NCBI GenBank assembly: GCA_014381795.1
Contig: JACNKY010000269.1
Location: 1-6,052 of the forward strand
Direction of reading: 5' to 3'
Source: Pseudomonadota bacterium
GTDB taxonomy: Bacteria > SAR324 > NAC60-12
DNA length: 6,052 nt
Shown here: in pieces, positions 1 to 6,010 of the stretch
Numbering within the stretch: position 1 is the first letter of the stretch
How the letters are laid out: every line of letters starts with the position of its first letter
Program-made: the position numbers and the translations under genes
Notes under the pieces: model-generated
Seen by the model: only the letters and a program-made list of their open reading frames with translations
What the model was told of the DNA's origin: nothing
The model's database searches: none

Positions 1-1164
1 TGTTATCTTGGAAAGATGTGAAAACCTTGTTCTGTGGCGGCCCGATTTTTTCTTTCCAGGAAAAACCCCCCTGCCGGGCAGCAGTTCTACGAGCAAGCCA
101 AACCGGGTTTTGCGACTTGCAATCCTGACAACTGCCTCCCCGGGAGCATAAACGGGAGTGCCTCTGCGTGCTCTGAAATCAATCCCGCCGTGATATTCAC
201 GTTTCTTTGTGAACGGATCAGTACGCATTCCGTAACGATCAGATAAGACTCTACTACGAATTGGAATCGTAGTGGGAGTTTGTTTCCAGATACTCAAATT
301 CCGTTCTATTAGTTGGTTCAAATCCTCCAGTTGGGCAACTTTTACGTTGTAATCGTCAGAATTACTGTAGAGAAATTGACGTAAACTTCCTGAACTTAAA
401 AGGGCCTGTGGTGATTCAAGCGACAAACTGTCTAATATTGTTGGTCCACCTCGTCCTGTTTTAGTCTTTGTTCTTTTGCTCGTAGTCGTTTTACTGAGTG
501 TAATACCGGTAGCTTTGCTAATCTTGTTCGTGAGCCGAGTTACGGTTTCCTGATTTACTTTGAGGAACTCCATATGCTCAGACAAACTCTGTTCTGTTTC
601 AACCAACTGTCCGCGCAACTGTTCAATTGTATTTGCCTGCTCTTCAAAACTTGTGCGACGTGAATCAAATTTTTGTAAAGAATTATTAAAGGCCTCAAAA
701 TCTTGAGATATCTGCTCGAGCCACTGCATCGTCTGTTGTGGATTTGCCTGAATATTTAGAATAGGCGCACATTGAGTTTCCAGTGTTTGGCAGATAAAAT
801 TATGTAATTCATCCAACTTGTGTGTGTTTGAGCGAAACAAGGCGGTATGTTTTTTATACATTACGTTGCTGTTCTGCTCAGACTGCTTCAATTCTTCGAC
901 ATAATCTTCAAGAAAGGAAATCCGAGATTCACGTCCGTCATAAAGGTCAATCCGCTGTTGAAAGGCGACCTGGCTCTTCTCTTGCTTTTCAAGCAGTTGG
1001 TTTTGTTTTGCAATAGTTCGGTATTGTTCAAAAAACTTCCAACTTAATGCAGCAACTCCGAGCAATAAAAGCATCGACAAAAAAAACAGCAGTTTCTTCC
1101 CAAAATGAAACTGACGTACACCGACGTCACTATCATTCAGTAGTAGGATCGAAAAGTTGCTCAT
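1..1164 (-). CDS. Membrane-anchored coiled-coil M23 family metallopeptidase (3' end cut by the window)
   Basis: Reading the minus strand from ATG at 1164 gives 388 codons with no stop, continuing past position 1. Residues 1-24 are a short cytoplasmic tail. Residues 25-42 form one hydrophobic segment (LLFFLSMLLLLGVAALSW). Two long Gln/Glu/Lys-rich stretches, roughly 46-105 and 145-220, look like coiled coils. A Ser/Thr/Lys-rich linker (about 223-240) leads to a GGP motif. The M23 (LytM/peptidase_M23) domain starts near 309: YGMRTDPF (311-318), then HGGID with presumed zinc ligands H325 and D329, then GTPVYAP (335-341), then FSHLSK with conserved H383. The final HxH motif, carrying the third zinc ligand, would lie outside the window. 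Known members cut peptide cross-links in peptidoglycan or act as inactive amidase activators. An envelope location is inferred from the single N-terminal segment. A basic stretch of about ten residues is inserted before H383. No strong Shine-Dalgarno sequence precedes the start, but no other ATG, GTG or TTG in frame reaches the upstream stop at 1207-1209. Confidence 0.9.
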   Translation of the reverse strand, partial: MSNFSILLLNDSDVGVRQFHFGKKLLFFLSMLLLLGVAALSWKFFEQYRTIAKQNQLLEKQEKSQVAFQQRIDLYDGRESRISFLEDYVEELKQSEQNSNVMYKKHTALFRSNTHKLDELHNFICQTLETQCAPILNIQANPQQTMQWLEQISQDFEAFNNSLQKFDSRRTSFEEQANTIEQLRGQLVETEQSLSEHMEFLKVNQETVTRLTNKISKATGITLSKTTTSKRTKTKTGRGGPTILDSLSLESPQALLSSGSLRQFLYSNSDDYNVKVAQLEDLNQLIERNLSIWKQTPTTIPIRSRVLSDRYGMRTDPFTKKREYHGGIDFRARRGTPVYAPGEAVVRIASRKTRFGLLVELLPGRGVFPGKKKSGRHRTRFSHLSKIT

Positions 1165-1178
1165 GAATTGATATTCAT
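1161..1178 (-). other. Five-codon leader ORF overlapping the M23 start, within a small hairpin
   Basis: On the minus strand ATGAATATCAATTCATGA reads Met-Asn-Ile-Asn-Ser-stop. Its TGA overlaps the ATG of the M23 gene in the ATGA arrangement seen at translationally coupled genes. The same bases contain an inverted repeat, ATGAAT-ATCA-ATTCAT, so the start codon would lie partly in a weak AT-rich hairpin. No ribosome binding site precedes the leader, so translation of it is only a possibility. Confidence 0.25.
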
Positions 1179-1184
1179 AGAAAA

Positions 1185-1200
1185 AGATTAAAATTAATCT
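1185..1200. promoter_or_regulatory. Dyad-symmetric element at the predicted M23 transcription start
   Basis: AGATTAA-AA-TTAATCT is a perfect 7-bp inverted repeat with a 2-bp centre. It lies just downstream of the predicted -10 box and covers the expected transcription start. A dimeric repressor could bind there, but the element is AT-rich and may be chance. Confidence 0.3.
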
Positions 1201-1203
1201 GTA

Positions 1204-1232
1204 ATTCTATCATAAGCACATTAGAACTACAA
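1204..1232 (-). promoter_or_regulatory. Predicted sigma70-type promoter for the M23 gene
   Basis: On the minus strand TTGTAG (1232-1227) is followed by a 17-bp spacer and TAGAAT (1209-1204), which matches five of six -10 consensus bases. The transcript would start near 1197, leaving a leader of about 33 nt. A perfect TTGACA box lies at 1241-1236, but its best partner TATGAT (1214-1209) is 21 bp away, longer than usual. The M23 gene is probably transcribed on its own rather than only from the gspE operon. Confidence 0.5.
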
Positions 1233-1572
1233 CCTTGTCAAACCTTAAGTAGGGCTGAGTTACAGAACAACTGCAATTAAATTCATACCGCATTGGTCTC
1301 TCAATCTGCCGTAACAGTTTGTCATGGATAAAGAATTCCCGTAGATCTTGATTCAGCTCTTTGTCTTTTGCTGCAGAATCTAAAATATTTAATGCGTATT
1401 CGGAGTTCAACGCTTTTTTGTCAGAACTATCTCAGGCAATAATGTTTTAATATATATTTGAAAATACAGCTATTATTTGTCACAATCGAGTTTCACATCC
1501 AGACATACTACTGTGGATATCCGGAGCCGGCCTTCCTTTTGTTAATATGTTGGTGAAATTTTCCGAACAAGT

Positions 1573-1614
1573 TGCCTTACTCATGTACTGCCAAAATCGT
1601 GCAAAAGTGAGGCA
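1573..1614 (+). repeat. Inverted repeat downstream of gspE
   Basis: TGCCTTACT (1573-1581) and AGTGAGGCA (1606-1614) pair over 9 positions with one G-U wobble if the plus strand is transcribed. A minus-strand transcript would have one C-A mismatch instead. The loop is 24 nt. No T-run follows on either side, so it is not a classic terminator. Confidence 0.3.
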
Positions 1615-1671
1615 TTGTGAATTTTACTTAGTTGATCAGCGCTGAAATTTGCGGTCGAAAAACGTCCACTA

Positions 1672-3213
1672 TTAAACATGGAGTAACAGCGGCTGCAGTT
1701 CTTTCCAGTCAGTCAGAGCTTCTTTGGCCAGTCGTTGAGCAGTTTGCTCCATTGTATGAAAATATAATTCTGGATCGGGCCGGATTAATTTATTTCCGGT
1801 TTCACCTGCTTGAATCCGGTTACGCACGAGCGAGTTTACTTTAAGAATTTCATAAAGTGGAATGCGTCCGGAATATCCTGTTCCCCTGCAGCGCAGACAA
1901 TTATTGTCAGTTTTTCCGGTGAGCGGCTTTTTAGCGTGATCATGTGAGCAAAGACGGCGTACCAGTCTTTGTGAAACAATAACAGTCAGCGTTTCCGCTA
2001 ATAAATCCGGAGAAATTCCTAGGTTCAGCAAGCGTTGAATTGCAGTCACTGCGCCGTTGCTGTGAAGTGTTGAAAGGACCAAATGTCCTGTAAGGGAGGC
2101 TTTTACCGCAATACTCGCTGTCTCCTCATCTCTTATTTCACCAATTAAAATAACATCCGGATCCTGACGTAAAGCTGCCCGTAATGTTTCAGCAAACCCC
2201 AATCCATGTTCCGGTTTGACGGAAACCTGTGTGATACCTTCTATATGATATTCAACGGGGTTTTCGATAGTCAGGATATTTTTTTCTTGTGAATTAAGTG
2301 CATTAAGAATCGCATAGAGTGTTGTTGTTTTGCCGCTGCCTGTCGGTCCAACCATGAGGATCAGTCCGCTTGGAGCCTGACTTGCCTGATAGAGCATTTC
2401 TAAATCATTTTTGAAAAAACCAAGCGCTTCCAATTTGTGCTGTACAGGTGTTTGATCCAAAAGCCGTAGCACCAGTTTTTCTCCTGATTGTCCTGGCATG
2501 GTCGAAACTCTTACGTCAAAGTGACGGCTTCCGTTAGAGCTGTAAGTGTAGTGCCCGTCTTGAGGCTGACGCCGCACAGCAATGTCCATTCCGGCTAACA
2601 ACTTTATGCGTGATAAAATCAGGGGGTGGAAACTCAGCGGTATTGAAGCAGCATCGTGAAGGTAACCGTCGATACGGTATCTTATTCGAAGTTTGTTTTT
2701 TTCCGGCTCAAGATGAATATCGGAACATCTGCGGGAAATTGCCTCTTCAAATATTTGCTGGATTCTTCCTGTAGCAGAGAAATCTCCATCCACTGCAGGT
2801 AACTGTGAAGTTTCAAGCAGTGCTTCGATTTGCTGTTGTTGAGCTAAATGCCAAAAAATCTGTTCACCCAACTGAAAGGCCACCTGATTCATGCTGAACC
2901 AATTAGACTGAACCGACAACAGTCCAGCACACTTTGAACCAAAACGCATAGCTAAAATACCTGTGCGTTCATACAGTTGTTTTGATAAAATGGGGTTTTC
3001 GTGATTTTGGACTTCATCACGTGTATTGGACAGCAGAGGGAGGCCATAACGGATTGACAAATTTCGCAGTAGCTGAGATTCATCCAGCAAATCCATCTGG
3101 ATCAAATGCCGAATTTTCTCCAGCTCCGAGAGATTCATGTAGGTGCTGTCTGTTTGCCGCATCACTTCCGGATCCAGATCTTCTTCCTGCACCAGTTCAT
3201 CCAATAAGCCCAT
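1672..3213 (-). CDS. gspE: GspE/PilB/MshE-family secretion or pilus assembly ATPase
   Basis: This 513-residue protein is full length for the family, the hexameric cytoplasmic ATPases that power type II secretion or type IV pilus assembly at the inner membrane. Residues about 25-135 match the N-terminal GspE/MshE-type domain (RYGLPLL at 55-61). The core shows the Asp-box region SDIHLEP (164-170), Walker A GPTGSGKT (289-296), Walker B DVILIGEIRDEE (353-364) with catalytic E359, and the His box TGHLVLSTLHSN (375-386). These imply an active ATPase. The family zinc site is unusual: the first CxxC is CSHD (422-425), the second is intact (C439, C442), and the gap between them is short. The ATG at 3213 has a good Shine-Dalgarno sequence and an in-frame stop just upstream. 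The gene ends in tandem stops TAA TAG. It follows ftsQ by 64 bp on the same strand, probably in the same transcript. The sequence alone does not separate GspE from MshE/PilB; the GKTTTLYA form after Walker A favours GspE or MshE. No other secretion genes are in view. Confidence 0.93.
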   Translation of the reverse strand: MGLLDELVQEEDLDPEVMRQTDSTYMNLSELEKIRHLIQMDLLDESQLLRNLSIRYGLPLLSNTRDEVQNHENPILSKQLYERTGILAMRFGSKCAGLLSVQSNWFSMNQVAFQLGEQIFWHLAQQQQIEALLETSQLPAVDGDFSATGRIQQIFEEAISRRCSDIHLEPEKNKLRIRYRIDGYLHDAASIPLSFHPLILSRIKLLAGMDIAVRRQPQDGHYTYSSNGSRHFDVRVSTMPGQSGEKLVLRLLDQTPVQHKLEALGFFKNDLEMLYQASQAPSGLILMVGPTGSGKTTTLYAILNALNSQEKNILTIENPVEYHIEGITQVSVKPEHGLGFAETLRAALRQDPDVILIGEIRDEETASIAVKASLTGHLVLSTLHSNGAVTAIQRLLNLGISPDLLAETLTVIVSQRLVRRLCSHDHAKKPLTGKTDNNCLRCRGTGYSGRIPLYEILKVNSLVRNRIQAGETGNKLIRPDPELYFHTMEQTAQRLAKEALTDWKELQPLLLHV

Positions 3214-3220
3214 TGCGCTG

Positions 3221-3226
3221 CTCCAC
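3221..3226 (-). promoter_or_regulatory. Ribosome binding site of gspE
   Basis: GTGGAG on the minus strand places GGAG seven bases before the ATG at 3213. It is one of the two clear Shine-Dalgarno sequences in the window and supports this start, together with the in-frame TAG four codons upstream. Confidence 0.7.
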
Positions 3227-3227
3227 T

Positions 3228-3250
3228 AAATGTCCGCAGGCAAAATGTCC
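3228..3250. repeat. Short direct repeats in the ftsQ-gspE spacer
   Basis: AAATGTCC occurs at 3228-3235 and again at 3243-3250 (plus strand), 15 bp apart, just upstream of the gspE ribosome binding site. They could be a tandem protein-binding site or chance. Confidence 0.25.
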
Positions 3251-3277
3251 ACGTTCCAGTTTAGTCTTGAATTTAGG

Positions 3278-4372
3278 TCATGGTACTAGCAATACCCTAT
3301 TTTTATAGCGCAGGTCAATACTTTTTAATCCTGGATGCTGTTTGTCGAGGACAGCATAGATATTTTGGAAGGTTAGTAAACGTTCTCCAAAATTGCGGCT
3401 ACCCATCTGGATTGTCAGCGGAACAGTACGTAAAGGTTCTGGTGAGCCTGGTTGACGATTAAAGACATTCAGCGGCCAGTTGATTTTCAGATTGAGGGGA
3501 TCTGAAATATCAATGTGAATAGGTTGAGTAGTCCAGTCGACTATTCTGAATTGACTTTCCAGTTCAAGCTGTGTTTTTGGCAGTTCAGTTTTTTGTGCTG
3601 CAGTCATCTGCTGAAATGTTGCCAAAAACCTTAATCCTCTCTCCAAAACAGGTGAATCAAGACGCGAACCCAGCCTGATCGACTGTACAGTCAGACCATC
3701 AATAAGCGGCAATATTTTGTGAGGGGAAGCGCGCAGAACATCAATCGGCAATTGTTTGAGTAGTCGCTGATTTTCACCGATCAGCACGTACTTTGTTTTT
3801 GCCAGCGCCGCAGGTGAAAAAATATTTGTTTTTTGTGAAATTTTAAGCAGTGCGACTGGCTTATATTCAGTAAGAATAAGGTGTACTTCGTCAGGAAATT
3901 TTCTGCGTATATCTGCTTTTTGCACGATAGGATGTGTTTGTAAACGTGCCGCGAGCCGGTAGGGCTGGAGGTCAGTCAAACGCTGTCCCTGATGCAGTCC
4001 GCTCATTCTTAGCACTTCAACATTGTCCAACAATTGGTTACCTTTAATCAGGACCTTTGTAATAGGTTGTTGAAAAAATGTCTGTCCAACCCAAACGCTG
4101 CCTCCGGCCAACCATAAAATAAAAACAAAACCACTGACTCCAATAATTTTTTGAATCAGCCAGCGGACTTTCATCCGCAGAAATGCCGGTTCATTTTCTA
4201 CGAAATACGACGGAACCCAAGAATTTCTGTAACCCGGGTCAGCATTCGGTTTGCGAAGTTTTACTGGAAGTCCAGGGATTGGATTACTACGGTTTTTCCG
4301 GACGCTCGTAGAGGATGTCCGAAGTCTCCGTACGGCGGGTCTTCGATTTGATTGTCGTTTGAGATCCTGCAT
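3278..4372 (-). CDS. ftsQ: Cell division protein FtsQ (POTRA domain divisome protein)
   Basis: The 364-residue protein has the FtsQ layout. A basic, Arg-rich cytoplasmic tail (1-72) is longer than in many homologues. A single membrane segment follows (about 74-95, IIGVSGFVFILWLAGG). A POTRA domain starts at ITKVLIKGNQLLDNVEVL (104-121) and runs through HPIVQKADIRRKFPDEVHL (147-165) and the TEYKPVALL strand (168-176). The beta-rich FtsQ/DivIB domain ends with the typical SIDLRYKNRV (351-360). FtsQ links early and late divisome parts by binding FtsB and FtsL in the periplasm. The gene sits 107 bp after murB, its usual neighbour in dcw clusters, but the next gene is a secretion ATPase, not ftsA. 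The start at 4372 has no strong Shine-Dalgarno sequence. I kept it because it supplies the cytoplasmic tail; the next in-frame Met is residue 67, directly before the membrane segment. Confidence 0.9.
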   Translation of the reverse strand: MQDLKRQSNRRPAVRRLRTSSTSVRKNRSNPIPGLPVKLRKPNADPGYRNSWVPSYFVENEPAFLRMKVRWLIQKIIGVSGFVFILWLAGGSVWVGQTFFQQPITKVLIKGNQLLDNVEVLRMSGLHQGQRLTDLQPYRLAARLQTHPIVQKADIRRKFPDEVHLILTEYKPVALLKISQKTNIFSPAALAKTKYVLIGENQRLLKQLPIDVLRASPHKILPLIDGLTVQSIRLGSRLDSPVLERGLRFLATFQQMTAAQKTELPKTQLELESQFRIVDWTTQPIHIDISDPLNLKINWPLNVFNRQPGSPEPLRTVPLTIQMGSRNFGERLLTFQNIYAVLDKQHPGLKSIDLRYKNRVLLVP

Positions 4373-4388
4373 GGAAAATCAAAACTTT

Positions 4389-4466
4389 CAGTTGAAGTAA
4401 GACAGTTCAGTTTTATCAGTCAGTAACTCTAAAGGTTGTGGGCAACAACCTCTTTACATTCAACTG
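4389..4466. repeat. Nested inverted repeats in the murB-ftsQ spacer
   Basis: Outer arms CAGTTGAA (4389-4396) and TTCAACTG (4459-4466) are perfect reverse complements. Between them lies a 7-bp hairpin, AGGTTGT (4433-4439) and ACAACCT (4445-4451), with a 5-nt loop. In the minus-strand transcript the inner hairpin is followed by TTTAGAG, not a true U-tract. It may be a weak terminator, an RNA processing site, or a binding site that lowers ftsQ expression relative to murB. Confidence 0.4.
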
Positions 4467-4479
4467 CTGAAAATTAGCT

Positions 4480-5433
4480 TTATACTGAACTCTGCAGGAT
4501 TTGAACCTCCGGCTCCAAATAAATGGAATGCTTGCTAAGAACAGTTTCCCGGACAGTATCTATCAATGCTAAAATATCTGCGGACGAAGCTTTTCCAAGG
4601 TTTACAATAAAATTTGCATGGATCGGACTGATTTGAGCGTCTCCGCACATTTTAGCTTTCAATCCGCAATCTTCTATCAAACGTGCGGCAAAATCTCCGG
4701 GAGGATTTTTAAAAACTGAACCGCAGCTCGGTTGATTGCAAGGTTGATTATCTCTCCGGAATTGCTGACATTCGAGCAGTTTTTTTTCAACACTTTCGGG
4801 ATCATCTTGCTGGAGTTTAAAAACGGCGCGGGTGATAATTTTTCCATAATTACCATTAAGTTCAGAAAAGCGATAACGAAATTCAAGATCATCCCGCAAT
4901 GAAGTGTGTAAATTGCCTTCCATGTCCATCCACTCTGCCTGCATTAAAAATTCCGCAGTTTCACCTCCGTGCGCACCTGCGTTCATGGCAACCGCCCCAC
5001 CTATCGTTCCGGGAATGCCGATTAAAAATTCCATCCCGGACCATCCCTGAGTTACACAGCGTTGAGCAAATGTCACATCAGCCAGAGCTGCTCCAGCGGA
5101 AACTTCATTGTTTTTACGTGATGGATTGTTGTTTTCGAGGGGCTCCCAGCTTTTGAACTCTCCGCTCAAATGCAAGATTATTCCGGGCCAGGATGAATCT
5201 GGAATGAGCAGGTTGGAACCTTTACCAAGGATAAACCAGGGAATGCGGTATTTGCTGATGAAGGGTAGTAAGAAGCTTAAATCGGTGACATTGACTACAT
5301 CAATCAAGCATTCTGCAACTCCGCCAATACGCCAGGTATTGAAACGCTTCAGAGATTCTTTACGCCGTAAGCGTGAAGTTAGAGGAGTTTCCTCCAGCGT
5401 CTCCAGCCATTCCGGTTGCTCCTCGCCTGGCAT
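4480..5433 (-). CDS. murB: UDP-N-acetylmuramate dehydrogenase (MurB)
   Basis: MurB is a cytoplasmic FAD enzyme that uses NADPH to reduce UDP-GlcNAc-enolpyruvate to UDP-MurNAc, the second committed step of peptidoglycan precursor synthesis. From the chosen start the protein has 317 residues. The FAD-binding domain shows NTWRIGG (32-38), LGKGSNLLIPD (69-79) and GIPGTIGGAVAMNAGAHG (139-156). The MurB C-terminal domain shows RRDNQP (226-231), GSVFKNPPG (238-246), HANFIVNLG (272-280) and LEPEV (306-310). Presumed catalytic residues R188 (in FRYRFS), S239 and E309 are all present. The short spacing fits the compact type II MurB class. A longer frame opens at 5478, but the ATG at 5433 has an AAGGA Shine-Dalgarno sequence and begins 7 bp after the rsfS stop. 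The longer start would overlap rsfS by 38 bp and add 15 residues that do not resemble the family. Confidence 0.95.
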   Translation of the reverse strand: MPGEEQPEWLETLEETPLTSRLRRKESLKRFNTWRIGGVAECLIDVVNVTDLSFLLPFISKYRIPWFILGKGSNLLIPDSSWPGIILHLSGEFKSWEPLENNNPSRKNNEVSAGAALADVTFAQRCVTQGWSGMEFLIGIPGTIGGAVAMNAGAHGGETAEFLMQAEWMDMEGNLHTSLRDDLEFRYRFSELNGNYGKIITRAVFKLQQDDPESVEKKLLECQQFRRDNQPCNQPSCGSVFKNPPGDFAARLIEDCGLKAKMCGDAQISPIHANFIVNLGKASSADILALIDTVRETVLSKHSIYLEPEVQILQSSV

Positions 5434-5437
5434 TTTT

Positions 5438-5443
5438 TCCTTA
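5438..5443 (-). promoter_or_regulatory. murB ribosome binding site containing the rsfS stop codon
   Basis: On the minus strand TAAGGA precedes AAAA and then ATG at 5433. Its TAA is the rsfS stop codon (5443-5441). This decides the murB start and implies that a ribosome ending rsfS can restart on murB. Confidence 0.75.
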
Positions 5444-5890
5444 ATGTTTATATTTTGAAGGCTCAGAACTGTCAGCATATACCTCGCTGGGCCTTTTTGA
5501 ATAGAGTTCTTCTAATTTGTAATACTTGCGTATTTCCGGATGAAACACATGCAGGATAATGTTTCCGTAATCTAAAAGCACCCAGTTTCCTTCCCGCTCA
5601 CCTTCGAGTCCCAGTGAAATTTCTCCTTCCTGCTTTAAATTATATTCCACATTTTGAGCAATACTTCTGCAGTGTAACTGAGAGCGACCCTGGCAGACTA
5701 GCAGATAATCCGCCAGACTGGAACGTTTCTTTGCATCTATGAAAACGATTTCTTCGGCCTTTTCGTCACTCAGTAAGTCCAACATCCGCTTGATTAAAAC
5801 TCGATCTGAGTCATCAGCAATTGCATTTTCCAAATCTATTTCAGTTGCGTTAAGTCCAAATGAAGTGTCATTTTCTGAATTAATGTTCAT
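5441..5890 (-). CDS. rsfS: Ribosomal silencing factor RsfS (Iojap family)
   Basis: RsfS binds ribosomal protein uL14 on the 50S subunit and blocks joining with 30S, lowering translation when nutrients are scarce. The domain covers about residues 36-131 of 149: DEKAEEIVFIDAKKRSSLADYLLVCQG in pieces (DEKAEEIV 42-49, SSLADYLLVCQG 57-68), HCRSIAQNVE (73-82), GNWVLLDYGNIILHVFHPEIR (G101-R121, with the hallmark WVLLDYG) and YKLEELY (124-130). Residues 1-28 form an acidic, Asn-rich extension beyond the usual start. No ATG closer to the domain exists before Met36, which would cut into its first helix. The ATG at 5890 lacks a clear Shine-Dalgarno sequence, being preceded by an A-rich run. The gene is the first clear member of the rsfS-murB-ftsQ-gspE series. 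Its common partner nadD is not visible upstream, though the window ends soon after. Confidence 0.93.
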   Translation of the reverse strand: MNINSENDTSFGLNATEIDLENAIADDSDRVLIKRMLDLLSDEKAEEIVFIDAKKRSSLADYLLVCQGRSQLHCRSIAQNVEYNLKQEGEISLGLEGEREGNWVLLDYGNIILHVFHPEIRKYYKLEELYSKRPSEVYADSSEPSKYKH

Positions 5891-5941
5891 TTTTTTGTTT
5901 TAGTAAGTAATTTTAGTTTTTGAGAGAGAGTTCAAGATAAA

Positions 5942-6010
5942 GACTTATAAATGGTGTTCTCATAATAGTCTATAAATCACAATTTGTCATTTCAGCATCA
6001 GGACTTATAA
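5942..6010. repeat. Direct repeat GACTTATAA upstream of rsfS
   Basis: GACTTATAA occurs at 5942-5950 and 6002-6010 (plus strand), exactly 60 bp apart. A related GTCTATAAAT lies between them at 5968-5977. The right copy contains the -10 box of the distal predicted promoter. The repeats may be regulatory or simply AT-rich promoter sequence. Confidence 0.3.
5962..5990 (-). promoter_or_regulatory. Predicted proximal promoter of rsfS-murB-ftsQ-gspE
   Basis: On the minus strand ATGACA (5990-5985), a 17-bp spacer and TATTAT (5967-5962) each match five of six sigma70 consensus bases. Transcription would start near 5955, leaving a leader of about 65 nt before rsfS. It is the strongest promoter-like site in the window. 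Confidence 0.5.

Larger units (their letters stand above)
1165..1671. other. Intergenic region between gspE and the M23 gene, no convincing gene
   Basis: These 507 bp separate two genes on the same strand. The left end holds the M23 promoter and its dyad. The only reading frames are poor: a 66-residue TTG-started frame (1210-1410, minus) with no recognisable domain that runs through the promoter, and a 34-codon ATG frame (1480-1584, minus). Structural elements include an inverted repeat with 9-base arms (1573-1581 with 1606-1614, one non-Watson-Crick position) and a 10-bp palindrome TCAGCGCTGA (1636-1645). I see no U-tract terminator after gspE. I see no tRNA, rRNA or mobile element signature. 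It could hold a small RNA or eroded coding sequence, but nothing here proves either. Confidence 0.5.

Noticed and set aside
34..246. Plus-strand 70-residue frame
   Set aside because: It is antisense to the conserved M23 domain, which explains the sequence fully.
822..1047. Two overlapping plus-strand frames of about 65 residues
   Set aside because: Both are antisense to the coiled-coil part of the M23 gene and have no features of their own.
1210..1410. 66-residue minus-strand frame as a small gene
   Set aside because: It starts at TTG without a ribosome binding site, shows no domain, and its end runs through the predicted M23 promoter.
1520..1540. GC-rich palindromic patch followed by TTTTG on the plus strand as a terminator
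   Set aside because: The stem is short and imperfect, the T-run is only four bases, and no plus-strand gene precedes it.
1480..1584. 34-codon minus-strand frame beginning MSKATCSENF
   Set aside because: No ribosome binding site and no recognisable family; this length is expected by chance.
2982..3308. 108-residue plus-strand frame
   Set aside because: It is antisense to the GspE N-terminal domain and the ftsQ end, with no domain or ribosome binding site.
4677..4892. 71-residue minus-strand frame within murB
   Set aside because: It lies in another frame of murB, whose catalytic motifs cover the same bases.
5108..5458. 116-residue plus-strand frame
   Set aside because: It is antisense to well-conserved MurB sequence.
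5434..5478. Longer murB start at 5478
   Set aside because: It would overlap rsfS by 38 bp and add 15 non-family residues; the ATG at 5433 has a proper Shine-Dalgarno sequence.
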